Below the pieces are notes generated by a model, which was given only the letters and a program-made list of their open reading frames with translations, ran no database searches and was not told the DNA's origin. A program made the position numbers and the translations under genes. From Deinococcus sedimenti (GTDB taxonomy: Bacteria; Deinococcota; Deinococci; Deinococcales; Deinococcaceae), in NCBI RefSeq assembly GCF_014648135.1, contig NZ_BMQN01000001.1, positions 1,054,001 through 1,118,000 of the forward strand: DNA of 64,000 bases. The letters run 5' to 3'. Below are positions 12,299-22,836 of this stretch, in pieces. Each line of letters begins with the position of its first letter. Position 1 is the stretch's first letter.

Positions 12299-13816
12299 AT
12301 GGTGGCCCCCACGAAAGCTCCACTTCCCGTTCAGACCAGGGGGCCACTGCCCGCCCGTGCGGATGAGCTACCCTTCCCGCTGGACCTGCGCCGCGACCAG
12401 ACGGAGGCGCTGCACGCGCAGCTGGCCCGGCAGATTCGAGAGGCGGTCCTGTCGGGGCTGCTGCCGGGCGGCACGCCACTGCCCGGATCGCGGACGCTGG
12501 CGCGGACGCTGGGGGTCACGCGGGGCGTCGTGGAGACGGCGTACGCAGAACTCCTCGCGGACGGCACGGCGCAATCCCTGGTAGGGCGCGGCACCCGCGT
12601 GCGCGACGAGACGCCCGCACCCGCCCAAGACGTTCCGACTGGTGTGGCGGGTGTGCCGGCGTGGCTGCCGGTCACGCCACCACTGCCGGTGGATGGTCCG
12701 GGTACGCGGCCGGGGCTGGACTTCCGGGTGGGCGTGACCGGGACGGCCACCCTGGACCTGCGGGCGTGGCGGCAGGCCTGGGCGGACGCCGCCCGCGAGG
12801 ACGTGCGCGGAGACTACGCCGACCCGGCGGGCGAGCACCGTCTGCGGGCGGCCCTGGCGGCGTTCGTGGGGCGGCAGCGCGGGCTGGGCGCGCAGGCGGA
12901 GGACCTTCTGGTGACGGGCGGGACGCTGCACGCCCTGAACCTGATCGTGCGCTCGGTGCTGCCGCCGGGGTCGCGGGTCCTGATGGAGAATCCGGGGTAC
13001 CGCGCGGCGCGGCAGGTCCTGCTGGACGCCGGGCACGAGGTCGTTCCCGTCCCGGTGGACGCCGACGGCCTGATCGTGAACGCGGACACGCCCGCCGCGC
13101 GGCTGGTGTACGTGACGCCCAGCCACCAGTTCCCGCTGGGGGGCCGCATGTGCCTGCCCCGGCGGCTGGCGCTGCTGGAGTGGGCGGCGCGGCACGACGC
13201 ACTGATCGTCGAGGACGACTACGACGGCGAGTTCCGCTACGGTGCGCCCGCGCTGCCTCCTCTGGCCGCGCTGGCGGCGCAGACGGGCGCGGGGGGGCGG
13301 GTGCTGTACCTGGGCACGCTGAGCAAGGTCCTGACGCCCTCGGTGCGGACGGGGTTCGTGGTGGCCGCACCGTCACTGCTCTCGCGGCTGGTGCGGGCGC
13401 GGACGCTGCTGGACTTCGGGCCCCCCGTAGCCGTGCAGGCGGCGCTGACACACCTGCTGGGCGGCGGGCACGTGGACCGGCACATCCGCCGCTCGCGCCG
13501 CTGGCACGCGCAGGTCCGCGCGGCCCTGACGGAGGCGCTGGACGGGCTGGAGGATGTCGCGCACCTGGGCGGCATCGAGGCGGGACTGCACGTCTGCCTG
13601 CACCTCCACCCGGCGATCCCGGCGCGGGACGTGGCCGCCGAACTGGCCGCGCAGGGCGTGCACGTGACCACCCTGGACACGTACACGCAGGGCGAGCCGC
13701 CGAACGCGCTGCTGCTGGGGCACGGGGGCCTCAGCGCGGCGCAGGCGGGGGCGGGTGGGCGGGTGATCGCGGGCACCCTGCGAAGGTGTGCAACCCGCGC
13801 GGGCCTCGCACCGTAA
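12299..13816 (+). CDS. MocR-type (GntR/PLP aminotransferase) transcriptional regulator
   Basis: A 505-residue regulator fusing a GntR winged helix (about residues 28-100; [27 protein letters not shown], then [16 protein letters not shown]) to a fold-type I aminotransferase-like domain (about 130-500). The PLP Lys is in [20 protein letters not shown], and the Asp motif is [13 protein letters not shown]. Family members such as PdxR and GabR sense PLP or amino-compound adducts. The divergent operon contains a pyridoxamine-phosphate-oxidase-like gene and is the obvious target. The AGGAGG next to the ATG is too close (1 nt) to act as a ribosome site; the -10 spacing instead supports a leaderless ATG. 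A GTG start at 12302 is an alternative. Confidence 0.88.
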   Translation: MVAPTKAPLPVQTRGPLPARADELPFPLDLRRDQTEALHAQLARQIREAVLSGLLPGGTPLPGSRTLARTLGVTRGVVETAYAELLADGTAQSLVGRGTRVRDETPAPAQDVPTGVAGVPAWLPVTPPLPVDGPGTRPGLDFRVGVTGTATLDLRAWRQAWADAAREDVRGDYADPAGEHRLRAALAAFVGRQRGLGAQAEDLLVTGGTLHALNLIVRSVLPPGSRVLMENPGYRAARQVLLDAGHEVVPVPVDADGLIVNADTPAARLVYVTPSHQFPLGGRMCLPRRLALLEWAARHDALIVEDDYDGEFRYGAPALPPLAALAAQTGAGGRVLYLGTLSKVLTPSVRTGFVVAAPSLLSRLVRARTLLDFGPPVAVQAALTHLLGGGHVDRHIRRSRRWHAQVRAALTEALDGLEDVAHLGGIEAGLHVCLHLHPAIPARDVAAELAAQGVHVTTLDTYTQGEPPNALLLGHGGLSAAQAGAGGRVIAGTLRRCATRAGLAP

Positions 13817-13824
13817 TGTGAAGC

Positions 13825-14193
13825 ATGAGCAAGTCCTTCACCTTCCCGCTGATGGCGGCCCTGCCCGTCCTGCTGGCCTCCTGCGGGAACGACCTCGACC
13901 GGTACTCCCGCACCAGCTACAGCAGCTACGAGCAGTGCCTGATCGCCAACCGCGTCCTGATCGACCGGGGCCTGAGCAACCCCTGCGTGTACCGCTCGGG
14001 CGGCGGGTACTACGGCCCGTACACGCGGGTCGTGAGCGGCACCACCCGCTACGTCGGGTACGACCGGCTGGGCAAGGTGTCCAGCGCGGGCCTCACCTAC
14101 GACAGCAAACGCGGCTCGTACGGCAACTTCAAGGCGCCCGTCAGCCGGGGCGGCTTCATGTCCGGCGCCCGCTCGGGCAGCTTCGGCGGCTGA
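13825..14193 (+). CDS. YgiB/DUF1190-like lipoprotein
   Basis: A 122-residue predicted lipoprotein: the signal peptide ends in the lipobox LLASC with Cys20 as the lipidation site. The mature part is Tyr/Ser/Gly-rich, with [11 protein letters not shown], a second Cys in NPCVYR, a GGGYYGPY segment and a C-terminal VSRGGF motif. This order (YxxxxxC, second Cys, YYGP, terminal RGGF) recalls the YgiB family of E. coli, whose gene precedes the glutathionylspermidine-synthase-like ygiC. A YgiC-type gene lies two genes downstream here. Function is unknown. It starts 8 nt after the MocR stop and is followed after 59 nt by a second lipoprotein with the same terminal motif. Confidence 0.7.
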   Translation: MSKSFTFPLMAALPVLLASCGNDLDRYSRTSYSSYEQCLIANRVLIDRGLSNPCVYRSGGGYYGPYTRVVSGTTRYVGYDRLGKVSSAGLTYDSKRGSYGNFKAPVSRGGFMSGARSGSFGG

Positions 14194-14252
14194 CCTCCAC
14201 TTCACCCACTCGTTCTTTGCGCTCACCTCCCCTGGCGCGCGCCGGAGCCCCC

Positions 14253-14690
14253 ATGCCCAGAGAATTCAGTCTGCCCCTGATGACCGCCGTCCTCCCCGCC
14301 CTGATCGCGTCGTGCGCGAACCAGCCCGCGCAGCAGGTGAACCAACCGTACGCGCAGTACGGCGCACTCGGCTCGGCCAGTGCCCCCGCACCGTCCGTTC
14401 AGGCTCAGACCGTGCCGGACGGGTGTGAACTCGAACTCGACGGCGAGATCGACTGCGACGACAGCGTCAAGCTGAAGACCGGCAAGAAGAGCACGACCAG
14501 CAAGGTGGCCCGGGCGGTTGCGGCGGGCGTCGCGGCCCGCGCGGTCAGCCGCACGACCTCGACCTCGTCCAGCCGTCCGGTCGCGAGCAGCACCTCCACG
14601 TCAAGTGTGAACGCCGCATCGAGCGTGTCGCGGGGCGGGTTCACCACCTCGGCCCGCGCGAGCAGCTCGGGCAGCGGGTACGTCGGATGA
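14253..14690 (+). CDS. second YgiB-like Ser/Thr-rich lipoprotein
   Basis: A 145-residue predicted lipoprotein with lipobox LIASC (Cys21). The mature protein has a short acidic Cys pair ([15 protein letters not shown]), a basic segment [15 protein letters not shown] and a long Ser/Thr/Ala low-complexity tail containing [13 protein letters not shown], the same RGGF motif found near the end of the previous lipoprotein. GGAG lies upstream of the ATG at 14253. Its stop overlaps the YgiC-type gene as ATGA, so the two are translationally coupled. It is probably a paralogue or partner of the first lipoprotein. Function is not known. Confidence 0.65.
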   Translation: MPREFSLPLMTAVLPALIASCANQPAQQVNQPYAQYGALGSASAPAPSVQAQTVPDGCELELDGEIDCDDSVKLKTGKKSTTSKVARAVAAGVAARAVSRTTSTSSSRPVASSTSTSSVNAASSVSRGGFTTSARASSSGSGYVG

Positions 14691-15850
14691 TCCGGCGGAC
14701 CGTCACCCCCCGCCCGGACTGGGAGGCGCGGCTGCGCGAGGTGGGCTTCACGTGGTTCGCGCCCACGCCCGAACATCCGGTGCCGTACTGGAGCGAGGAC
14801 GGCTACTACGCCTTCACTCCCGCGCAGATCGAGCACCTGCGCGCGGCCAGTCAGGACCTCACGACTCTGGTGCTGGAGGCCACCGGGCACGCCATCGAGC
14901 GTGGGCGGATGGCGGAACTCGGCATCCCTGAGTTCCTGCACAGTTCGGTGCGGGACTCCTGGGAGCAGGACGACCCGACGGTGTACATGCGCCTGGACCT
15001 CGCGTATGACGGGCAGGGGGGCGTGAAGCTGCTGGAGGTGAACGCGCAGACGCCCACCAGTCTGCTGGAGGCGGCGGTCAGTCAGTGGCAGTGGCTCGAG
15101 GATCAGCGCTCACGGGGTGAACTGCCCGCCGGGGCGACGCAGTGGAACACCATCCACGAGGGTCTGACCGAGCAGTGGGCGCACCTGAAGGCCGCGCAGG
15201 GCCTGACCGAGGTGGCGTTCAGCAGCGCCCGCGTCGAGGAGGACGCCGCGACCGTCACGTACCTGCGGGAACTGGCCGAGGCGGCGGGGCTGCGCACGTC
15301 GTTCATCTTCACCGAGGACCTGGGCACCAGTCCCACGGAGGCGTACCTGCTGGACACCTGGAGTCTGCCGATCCGGCAGCTGATGTGGCTGTGGCCGTTC
15401 GAGTTCGCGTGGGAATCCCGGGATTCAGCGTTCCTGGCGAGCACCGGCACGCGCTTCATCGAGCCGCTGTGGAAGACCGTCACCGGCAGCAAGGGGCTGC
15501 TGGCCCTGCTGCACGAACTGAACCCCGGCCACCCGAACCTGCTGCCTGCGACGCTGACGCCCGGCGCGCTGGGGGCGGACGTGGTGCGCAAACCGCTGTT
15601 CTCCCGCGAGGGCCAGAACGTGCAGTTGCCCGGTCAGGCCAGCACGCCCGGCGCGTACGCGGACCTGCCCGTGGTGGAACAGGCGTACACGGAACTGCCC
15701 ACCGCGCAGGCCGCAGACGGCCCGAGGTACCCGGTGCTGGGCGTGTGGATCGCCGGGGACGAGGTGTGCGGCCTGGGCATCCGCGAGGGCCGCTCGCGCG
15801 TCACGGATAACCGCGCCACCTTCGCGCCGCACGTGGTGCTGCCCGGATGA
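14687..15850 (+). CDS. YgiC/YjfC-type glutathionylspermidine synthase-like ATP-grasp ligase
   Basis: A 387-residue protein matching the synthetase (ATP-grasp) half of glutathionylspermidine synthase, without the amidase half. Diagnostic segments in order are RLDLAYDG and [16 protein letters not shown] (near 95-125), [22 protein letters not shown] (about 255-275), [13 protein letters not shown] (about 300) and [21 protein letters not shown] at the C terminus. The family joins an amine or amino group to a carboxylate using ATP. YgiC-type members lack demonstrated glutathionylspermidine activity, so the substrate is open. It is coupled to the lipoprotein gene upstream (ATGA) and to the ion-channel gene downstream (ATGA). 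Confidence 0.85.
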   Translation: MIRRTVTPRPDWEARLREVGFTWFAPTPEHPVPYWSEDGYYAFTPAQIEHLRAASQDLTTLVLEATGHAIERGRMAELGIPEFLHSSVRDSWEQDDPTVYMRLDLAYDGQGGVKLLEVNAQTPTSLLEAAVSQWQWLEDQRSRGELPAGATQWNTIHEGLTEQWAHLKAAQGLTEVAFSSARVEEDAATVTYLRELAEAAGLRTSFIFTEDLGTSPTEAYLLDTWSLPIRQLMWLWPFEFAWESRDSAFLASTGTRFIEPLWKTVTGSKGLLALLHELNPGHPNLLPATLTPGALGADVVRKPLFSREGQNVQLPGQASTPGAYADLPVVEQAYTELPTAQAADGPRYPVLGVWIAGDEVCGLGIREGRSRVTDNRATFAPHVVLPG

Positions 15851-16656
15851 GTGTACCCTCGACCTTCCGGGAGAAACTGCACTCGTTCCTCGACCCGAGC
15901 GACGGGGCGGGTCCCGCCGAGCGGCTGTTCAACGCGCTGCTCGTCACGCTGATCCTGCTGACCATCGCGGTGACGATCCTGGGCACCGTCCCGGACATCG
16001 CGCGGGAGTACGGCCCGGCCATCCGCGCGTTCGATTACGTGTGCGCGGTCGTGTTCGGCCTGGAGTACCTGGGGCGACTGTACGTCACGCCGCTGCGGCC
16101 CGGCTTCGACGGCACCCCCCGGTCGTACCTGCGCTACGCGACGTCGCCGCTGCCGCTCATCGACCTGCTGGTCCTGATCTCGCTCATGGTGCCCGCCACG
16201 ACCGCCCTGGCCAGCCTGCGCGGCCTGCGCCTGTTGAAACTGCTGAGCCTGCTGAAACTGGGCCGCTACTCGGACTCGCTGCAGCTGATCGGGCGGGTCA
16301 TCCGGCAGAGGACAGGGGAGCTGCTGTCCACGGTGCTGATCGTGCTGGTCCTGGTGTTCATCGCCGCCAGCCTGCTGTATCAGGTGGAGTCCAGCGCGGG
16401 CACCAAGGGCTTCGAGAGCATCCCGCAGGCGCTGTGGTGGGCGGTCGTCACCCTGACCACCACCGGGTACGGGGACGTGTACCCCGCCACGCCGCTGGGC
16501 AAGGCGGCGGCCGGGCTGATCATGCTGTTCGGGGTGGGCATGGTGGCCCTCCCGGCGGGCATGATCGCCAGCGGGTTCGCCGAGGAACTCTCGCGCCTGC
16601 GCCAGCAGGAGACCGCAGTGGCGTGCTGCCCGCACTGCGGCAAGGCACTGGAGTAA
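15847..16656 (+). CDS. voltage-gated-type potassium channel
   Basis: A 269-residue six-helix channel subunit. An S1 helix begins near residue 31 (ALLVTLILLTIAVTILG). An S4-like segment rich in spaced Arg/Lys follows (SLRGLRLLKLLSLLKLGR, about 120-140). The pore has the selectivity filter TTTGYGD at about residues 204-210, followed by the inner helix. The short C terminus ends CCPHCGKALE, a CxxC-type half zinc site rather than the RCK or cyclic-nucleotide domain often found. The filter predicts K+ selectivity; the S4 charges suggest voltage sensing. The start codon overlaps the stop of the ATP-grasp gene, so channel and ligase are co-expressed, and a strong terminator follows. Confidence 0.9.
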   Translation: MSVPSTFREKLHSFLDPSDGAGPAERLFNALLVTLILLTIAVTILGTVPDIAREYGPAIRAFDYVCAVVFGLEYLGRLYVTPLRPGFDGTPRSYLRYATSPLPLIDLLVLISLMVPATTALASLRGLRLLKLLSLLKLGRYSDSLQLIGRVIRQRTGELLSTVLIVLVLVFIAASLLYQVESSAGTKGFESIPQALWWAVVTLTTTGYGDVYPATPLGKAAAGLIMLFGVGMVALPAGMIASGFAEELSRLRQQETAVACCPHCGKALE

Positions 16657-16665
16657 CCGCGTGAC

Positions 16666-16702
16666 GAAGGGGGGCGACGGCACTCGCACGTCGCCCCCCT
16701 TC
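16666..16702. terminator. bidirectional terminator
   Basis: GAAGGGGGGCGACG (16666-16679) and CGTCGCCCCCCTTC (16689-16702) form a perfect 14-bp hairpin between the convergent channel and adenosyltransferase genes. Confidence 0.75.
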
Positions 16703-16713
16703 CGTACCGTGTT

Positions 16714-17271
16714 TCAGCGGCGGCCCTTGACCAGCCACGCGTGTTCCCCCACCCCGGCGGCCTGGTTCGCGGCGCGGGCCATGACGAACAGCAGGTCCGA
16801 CAGGCGGTTCAGGTACACCTGCACATGCGCGTTGGCGTCCTCCTCGTGCAGCAGGCGGATCACCTCGCGTTCGGCGCGGCGGGCGACAGTACGGGCGACG
16901 TGCAGGCTCGCGGCGACCGGGGTGCCGCCGGGGTGCACGAAGCCCGTGAAGGGCGGCGCGCCTTCCTGGTAGCGGTCGATCATCGCCTCGATGAACGCGG
17001 TGTCCTGTTCGTCCATGCGGCTGATCTTCTTCTCGTACGTGGTGCCGCTGCGGGTGGCGAGGTCCGCGCCGACGTCGAACAGGGCGTTCTGGAGGTACTC
17101 CAGGTCGGCGTCCATCTCCTGGCTGGGGCCGTGCGCGCGGGTCACGCCGATGGCGCTGTTCAGTTCATCCACGGTGCCGTATGCTTCCACGCGGATGTTC
17201 GCCTTGCTGACGCGGTCCGCGCCGTACAGGCCGGTCGTGCCGCCGTCCCCGGTCTTGGTGTAGAGCTTCAT
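16714..17271 (-). CDS. cob(I)alamin adenosyltransferase, PduO type
   Basis: A 185-residue PduO-type corrinoid adenosyltransferase, which transfers the 5'-deoxyadenosyl group from ATP to cob(I)alamin. The ATP-binding N terminus reads YTKTGDGGTTGLYG, and RVEAYGTVDELNSAIG follows. The C-terminal active-site helix contains ARRAEREVI and YLNRLSDLLFVMAR, with the Arg and Asp residues typical of the family. The ATG at 17271 begins MKLYTKTGDGG, the standard family start; an upstream in-frame extension reads through the palindromic repeat and is rejected. Confidence 0.92.
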   Translation of the reverse strand: MKLYTKTGDGGTTGLYGADRVSKANIRVEAYGTVDELNSAIGVTRAHGPSQEMDADLEYLQNALFDVGADLATRSGTTYEKKISRMDEQDTAFIEAMIDRYQEGAPPFTGFVHPGGTPVAASLHVARTVARRAEREVIRLLHEEDANAHVQVYLNRLSDLLFVMARAANQAAGVGEHAWLVKGRR

Positions 17272-17288
17272 GCCCCACAGGGTAGTGG

Positions 17289-17348
17289 ATGGGGAAAGGT
17301 TGATGGTCGATGGAAGGAGCGTGCCCCCTCTATCAACCATCAACCTTC
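17289..17348 (-). repeat. palindromic repeat family A, copy 3 (after malQ)
   Basis: AAGGTTGATGGT (17296-17307) pairs perfectly with ACCATCAACCTT (17336-17347). The element fills most of the space between the malQ stop and the adenosyltransferase start. Confidence 0.8.
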
Positions 17349-17363
17349 ACCTCTCGACGGTGT

Positions 17364-18866
17364 TTACCGTCCGGTGGCTTCGGTCAGTGCCCGCAGGGTG
17401 TGGGCGAGGTCGGGGCGGAGGTCGGCGGCGGCGTAACGCCACGTCCAGTTGTGCGGGCCGGTGGTGCCGGGGAGGTTCATGCGGGCCTCGGTGCCGAGGT
17501 TCATGAGGTCCTGCAGGGGCACGACGGCCAGTTTGGCGCGGCTCTCGAAGGCCAGTCGGGTCAGCTGCGCCGCGAAGGTCTCCTCGGTGGGGTCGCTGCT
17601 GGTGTACACGCGGAAGTTGTGCCGTTCGAGTTCTTCGGCCGCCTTCCACCAGCCGCGGGTGGTGTCGTTGTCGTGCGTGCCGGTGTACACGACCTGATTC
17701 TCCCGCAGGTTGTGCGGCAGGAAGTCGTTCACGCTGAAGTCCCCGCCGCCGAACGCGAACTGCAGGACAGCCATGCCGGGGAAGTCGAAGTCGTCGCGGA
17801 GTTTCTCCACGTCGGGCGTGATGACGCCCAGGTCCTCCGCGATGATCGGCAGGGTGCCCAGCGCGTCACGGACGGCCTCGAACATCTCGTGTCCCCTGGC
17901 GGGCACCCACTGGCCGTGGATGGCGGTCTCGGCGGGGAACGGGATCTCCCAGGAGGCCGCGAAGCCGCGGAAGTGGTCGATGCGGATCACGTCGAACAGT
18001 TTCAGGCTGCCCTGGAAGCGTTTGATCCACCACTGGTAGCCGTCCCGGTGCATGACGTCCCAGTTGTACAGGGGGTTGCCCCACAGCTGTCCGGTCTCGC
18101 TGAAGTAGTCCGGCGGCACGCCCGCGACGACGGTGGGCTGGCCCTGGTCGTCGAAGTAGAACTGGTCGCGGTTCGCCCAGGCGTCACTGCTGTCCATCGC
18201 GACGAAGATCGGGATGTCCCCGATGATCTCGATGCCCTTCTCGGCGGCGTAGCGGCGCAGGACCGTCCACTGGCGGAAGAACAGGAACTGGATGAATTTG
18301 ACCCGTTCGATCTCTTCCTTCAGGCGGGTGCGGGCGCTGTCGATCACCTGGGGGTGGCGGTCGCGGGTACCGGACTCCCAGGCGTTCCAGGGCAGGCCGC
18401 CGTGGGCGTTCTTCAGCGCCATGAACAGCGCGTAGTCGTCCAGCCAGTCGGCTTCCTCGGCTTTGAAGGCGTCGAAGTCGGGTTTGAGGTGCTGGGCGTC
18501 CCCGAAGGCGTAGCGGGCGTAGGCGCGTTCGAGCATCTGGTTGCGCCACACGTACTGCTGGCCGAAGTCGACCTTGCCGGGGTTGAATTCGGGCAGGACG
18601 TTGAAGTCCTTGTCCTCGAGCAGGCCGTGTTCACGCAGGGCGTTCAGGTCGATCAGGTAGGGGTTCCCGGCGAAGGCGCTGAACGCCTGGTAGGGGCTGT
18701 CGCCGTAGCCGGTGGGGCCCAGCGGCATGACCTGCCAGTACTTCTGTCCGGCCAGGGCGAGCCAGTCGACGAACGCGCGGGCGTACTGGCCGAGTTCGCC
18801 GATGCCGAACGGGCCGGGGAGGCTGGTGGGGTGCAGCAGGACGCCGCTGGATCGTGGGATGGTCAT
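17364..18866 (-). CDS. malQ: 4-alpha-glucanotransferase (amylomaltase)
   Basis: A 500-residue GH77 enzyme that transfers maltosyl and longer glucan chains between acceptors in maltodextrin and glycogen metabolism. It begins SSGVLLHPTSLPGPFGIGELG, the family N terminus. The nucleophile Asp is in VIRIDHFRGF, the acid/base Glu in PIIAEDLGVITPDV, and the third carboxylate in YTGTHDNDTTRGWW. The length matches bacterial amylomaltases. The ATG at 18866 has GGAGG 9 nt upstream; the open frame continues upstream, but only through the promoter region. A promoter and a 14-bp palindrome upstream suggest regulation by a sugar-responsive repressor. Confidence 0.95.
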   Translation of the reverse strand: MTIPRSSGVLLHPTSLPGPFGIGELGQYARAFVDWLALAGQKYWQVMPLGPTGYGDSPYQAFSAFAGNPYLIDLNALREHGLLEDKDFNVLPEFNPGKVDFGQQYVWRNQMLERAYARYAFGDAQHLKPDFDAFKAEEADWLDDYALFMALKNAHGGLPWNAWESGTRDRHPQVIDSARTRLKEEIERVKFIQFLFFRQWTVLRRYAAEKGIEIIGDIPIFVAMDSSDAWANRDQFYFDDQGQPTVVAGVPPDYFSETGQLWGNPLYNWDVMHRDGYQWWIKRFQGSLKLFDVIRIDHFRGFAASWEIPFPAETAIHGQWVPARGHEMFEAVRDALGTLPIIAEDLGVITPDVEKLRDDFDFPGMAVLQFAFGGGDFSVNDFLPHNLRENQVVYTGTHDNDTTRGWWKAAEELERHNFRVYTSSDPTEETFAAQLTRLAFESRAKLAVVPLQDLMNLGTEARMNLPGTTGPHNWTWRYAAADLRPDLAHTLRALTEATGR

Positions 18867-18904
18867 GGAAGGGAGCCTCCGGTGGAACGGTCGTGGAACG
18901 GGTG

Positions 18905-18918
18905 TGGAAGTGATTCCA
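18905..18918. promoter_or_regulatory. candidate operator upstream of malQ
   Basis: TGGAAGTGATTCCA is an inverted repeat (TGGAA/TTCCA) lying between the predicted malQ -10 and its start codon. Two further GTGGAACG direct repeats sit beside it. Position fits a repressor site; the regulator is not in this window. Confidence 0.4.
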
Positions 18919-18931
18919 GTTAACGCCTCAG

Positions 18932-18959
18932 ATACTACCGCGCCTTCCGCCGGGGGCAA
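18932..18959 (-). promoter_or_regulatory. malQ promoter
   Basis: Minus-strand TTGCCC (18959-18954), a 16-bp spacer and TAGTAT (18937-18932) form a plausible sigma-A-type promoter 66 nt upstream of the malQ ATG. Confidence 0.55.
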
Positions 18960-19056
18960 AGTTGCACTCACTTCACGCCGCCAGTCCGGCGGTCTACGCT
19001 CCCAACATCGCTGTCTGGGCCGATTCAATCCACCCCGGCGGGCTCCGACAAGAGGC

Positions 19057-19090
19057 GGGGAGGCCCAGGCGGACATACCCGGGCCTCCCC
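19057..19090 (-). terminator. terminator hairpin after the HtrA-type gene
   Basis: GGGGAGGCCC (19057-19066) pairs with GGGCCTCCCC (19081-19090), just past the stop of the minus-strand protease gene. A U-tract is weak. Confidence 0.5.
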
Positions 19091-19102
19091 CCCCAGCGGC
19101 GC

Positions 19103-20407
19103 TTACTGTTCCTGCGCATCCTCACGCTGCGCGGCGGCGGCCAGATCGAAGGCTTTCAGGGTGACCTTCACGTCGCGCTTCTGCCCGTCACGGATGACGG
19201 TCAGGGTAACGGTCTCGCCGATCCTGCGGCTGATGATCTGCTGCGGCAGCTGCTCCACGCCCGTGAGGGGCTGGCCGTCCACGGCGGTGATCACGTCGCC
19301 GGGCAGGGTGGTGCGCTGACCGGTGGACTCGTCGGTGATGGTCCGGCTGCCTTTCAGGCCGGCGGCGGCGGCCGGGCTGCCCTGGTACACGCGGCCGATC
19401 AGGACGCCCTGCTCGGGCAGGTTCGCCTGCTTGCGCTCGGCGGCGCTCAGGCTGGCGACGTCGCTGATCCCCACGCCCAGGCTGGGCGTCTGGATGACGG
19501 TGCCCTTCCCGGCCTGCAGTTCCGGCAGGAGTTTCTTGACGGTGTTCACGGGAATCGCGAAGCCCACCCCGGCGCTCTGGCCGATGCCACCGGTGAGGAT
19601 CTGGGTGTTCACGCCGATGACCTGACCGGCGCTGTTCAGCAGCGGGCCGCCGCTGTTGCCGGGGTTGATGGCGGCGTCGGTCTGGATGACGTTCTGGTTC
19701 ACGCCCTTCGTGCCGACCGGCACCTGCCGTTCCAGGCTGCTGATGATGCCCTCGGAGACGCTGAAGTCCAGCCCGAACGGGGCGCCCATGGCGATGGCCT
19801 TCAGGCCCACGTCCAGCTGGTCGCTGTTGCCGAGCGGCAGCGCCTTGATCTCGCTGCTGGGGACGCCCTCGGCGCGGATCAGGGCGAGGTCGAAGTCAGG
19901 GGCGCGGGCGACGACCTTCGCCTTGTAGGTCTTCTTGCTGCCGTGCAGGCGGACCGTGATCTCGCTGGCCCCCTCGACCACGTGATTGTTCGTGATGATG
20001 TCTCCCCCACTGGTCACGAAGAAGCCGCTGCCGGTCCCGGTCCGCGCCTGACCCTGACGGTCGTCCGGCAGGCCGAAGTCGAAGGGCAGCTGCTGTTGCA
20101 GGCGCTGGCGCAGCTGGGCCTGGGCGCTGCTGGAGTCCTGTTCCGTGACGCTGATGAACACGAGGCCGTCCCGTCGCTCCTTGACGATCTGCACGGTGTT
20201 CGCCTCGGATTCCGTGCGGGCCCTGGCGTTGTCGTAGGGCTGCGCGAGGGTCTGCACCATCTGACCGGACGTCGCATCGGCGGTCTGTTCCTGTGCGGCA
20301 GTTGCCGTGGCCTGCGGGGCGGCGTTCCGCTCGCGGATGTCGTAGCCGACCAGTCCGCCGAGGACCAGGGAGCCGGTGAGTGCCAGGATGGACAGGGTCT
20401 TGTTCAT
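19103..20407 (-). CDS. HtrA/DegP-type S1C serine protease with PDZ domain
   Basis: A 434-residue envelope protease for misfolded or damaged exported proteins. An N-terminal hydrophobic segment (residues 5-21) is a signal or anchor. The trypsin-like domain has His142 (TNNHVVEG), Asp173 (DFDLALIR) and Ser252 (NPGNSGGPL), the complete catalytic triad. A single C-terminal PDZ domain (about 300-415) contains LPEQGVLIGRVYQGSPAAAAGL and GDVITAVDGQPL. A Gln/Ala-rich linker follows the anchor. It lies next to and in the same direction as a CtpA-type protease gene, so the two may form an envelope quality-control pair. Confidence 0.92.
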   Translation of the reverse strand: MNKTLSILALTGSLVLGGLVGYDIRERNAAPQATATAAQEQTADATSGQMVQTLAQPYDNARARTESEANTVQIVKERRDGLVFISVTEQDSSSAQAQLRQRLQQQLPFDFGLPDDRQGQARTGTGSGFFVTSGGDIITNNHVVEGASEITVRLHGSKKTYKAKVVARAPDFDLALIRAEGVPSSEIKALPLGNSDQLDVGLKAIAMGAPFGLDFSVSEGIISSLERQVPVGTKGVNQNVIQTDAAINPGNSGGPLLNSAGQVIGVNTQILTGGIGQSAGVGFAIPVNTVKKLLPELQAGKGTVIQTPSLGVGISDVASLSAAERKQANLPEQGVLIGRVYQGSPAAAAGLKGSRTITDESTGQRTTLPGDVITAVDGQPLTGVEQLPQQIISRRIGETVTLTVIRDGQKRDVKVTLKAFDLAAAAQREDAQEQ

Positions 20408-20529
20408 GCGCGCAGTCTGCCCAGGCGGGGTTACACGTCGGTTAAAACGCGGGTGGGGCCGTCTTCAGGAACGGCAGGAGGCGGCCCCCCATCTGGAGAA
20501 CCGCCCCCTTCTGTACCGTGCCGCGCGGG

Positions 20530-21849
<1,320 letters not shown>

Positions 21850-21855
21850 GCGCTC

Positions 21856-21861
21856 AGAATA
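21856..21861 (-). promoter_or_regulatory. -10 element of the CtpA gene (leaderless)
   Basis: Minus-strand TATTCT ends 6 nt before the GTG start at 21849, with no ribosome site between them. Confidence 0.55.
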
Positions 21862-22019
21862 GAGCGGCTCGGTGAAACGAACGTAAGTGCACGTCACGGT
21901 CCCGGCGGGGCATCAATGGGCACTCTTTCACGGCAGGGACGCAGGCGTGGGCTATCCTGGGCCGCAAGCATGACCAAGCGCACCCACTTACCGCCTGTTC
22001 ACCCTGCGGGGGGAGCGGC

Positions 22020-22703
<684 letters not shown>

Positions 22704-22836
22704 CGCGGCTTCCGTCTGTCTCATCGACAGCCCGAAAAGGTACCGCGCTGCCGCATCCACGCCCGGAATCGGCCCTGCTTCCACTCGCCTCCGCTCGGGT
22801 CGAACGGTCTGAAGCGCCCGTTCAACCGGGGGTCGT

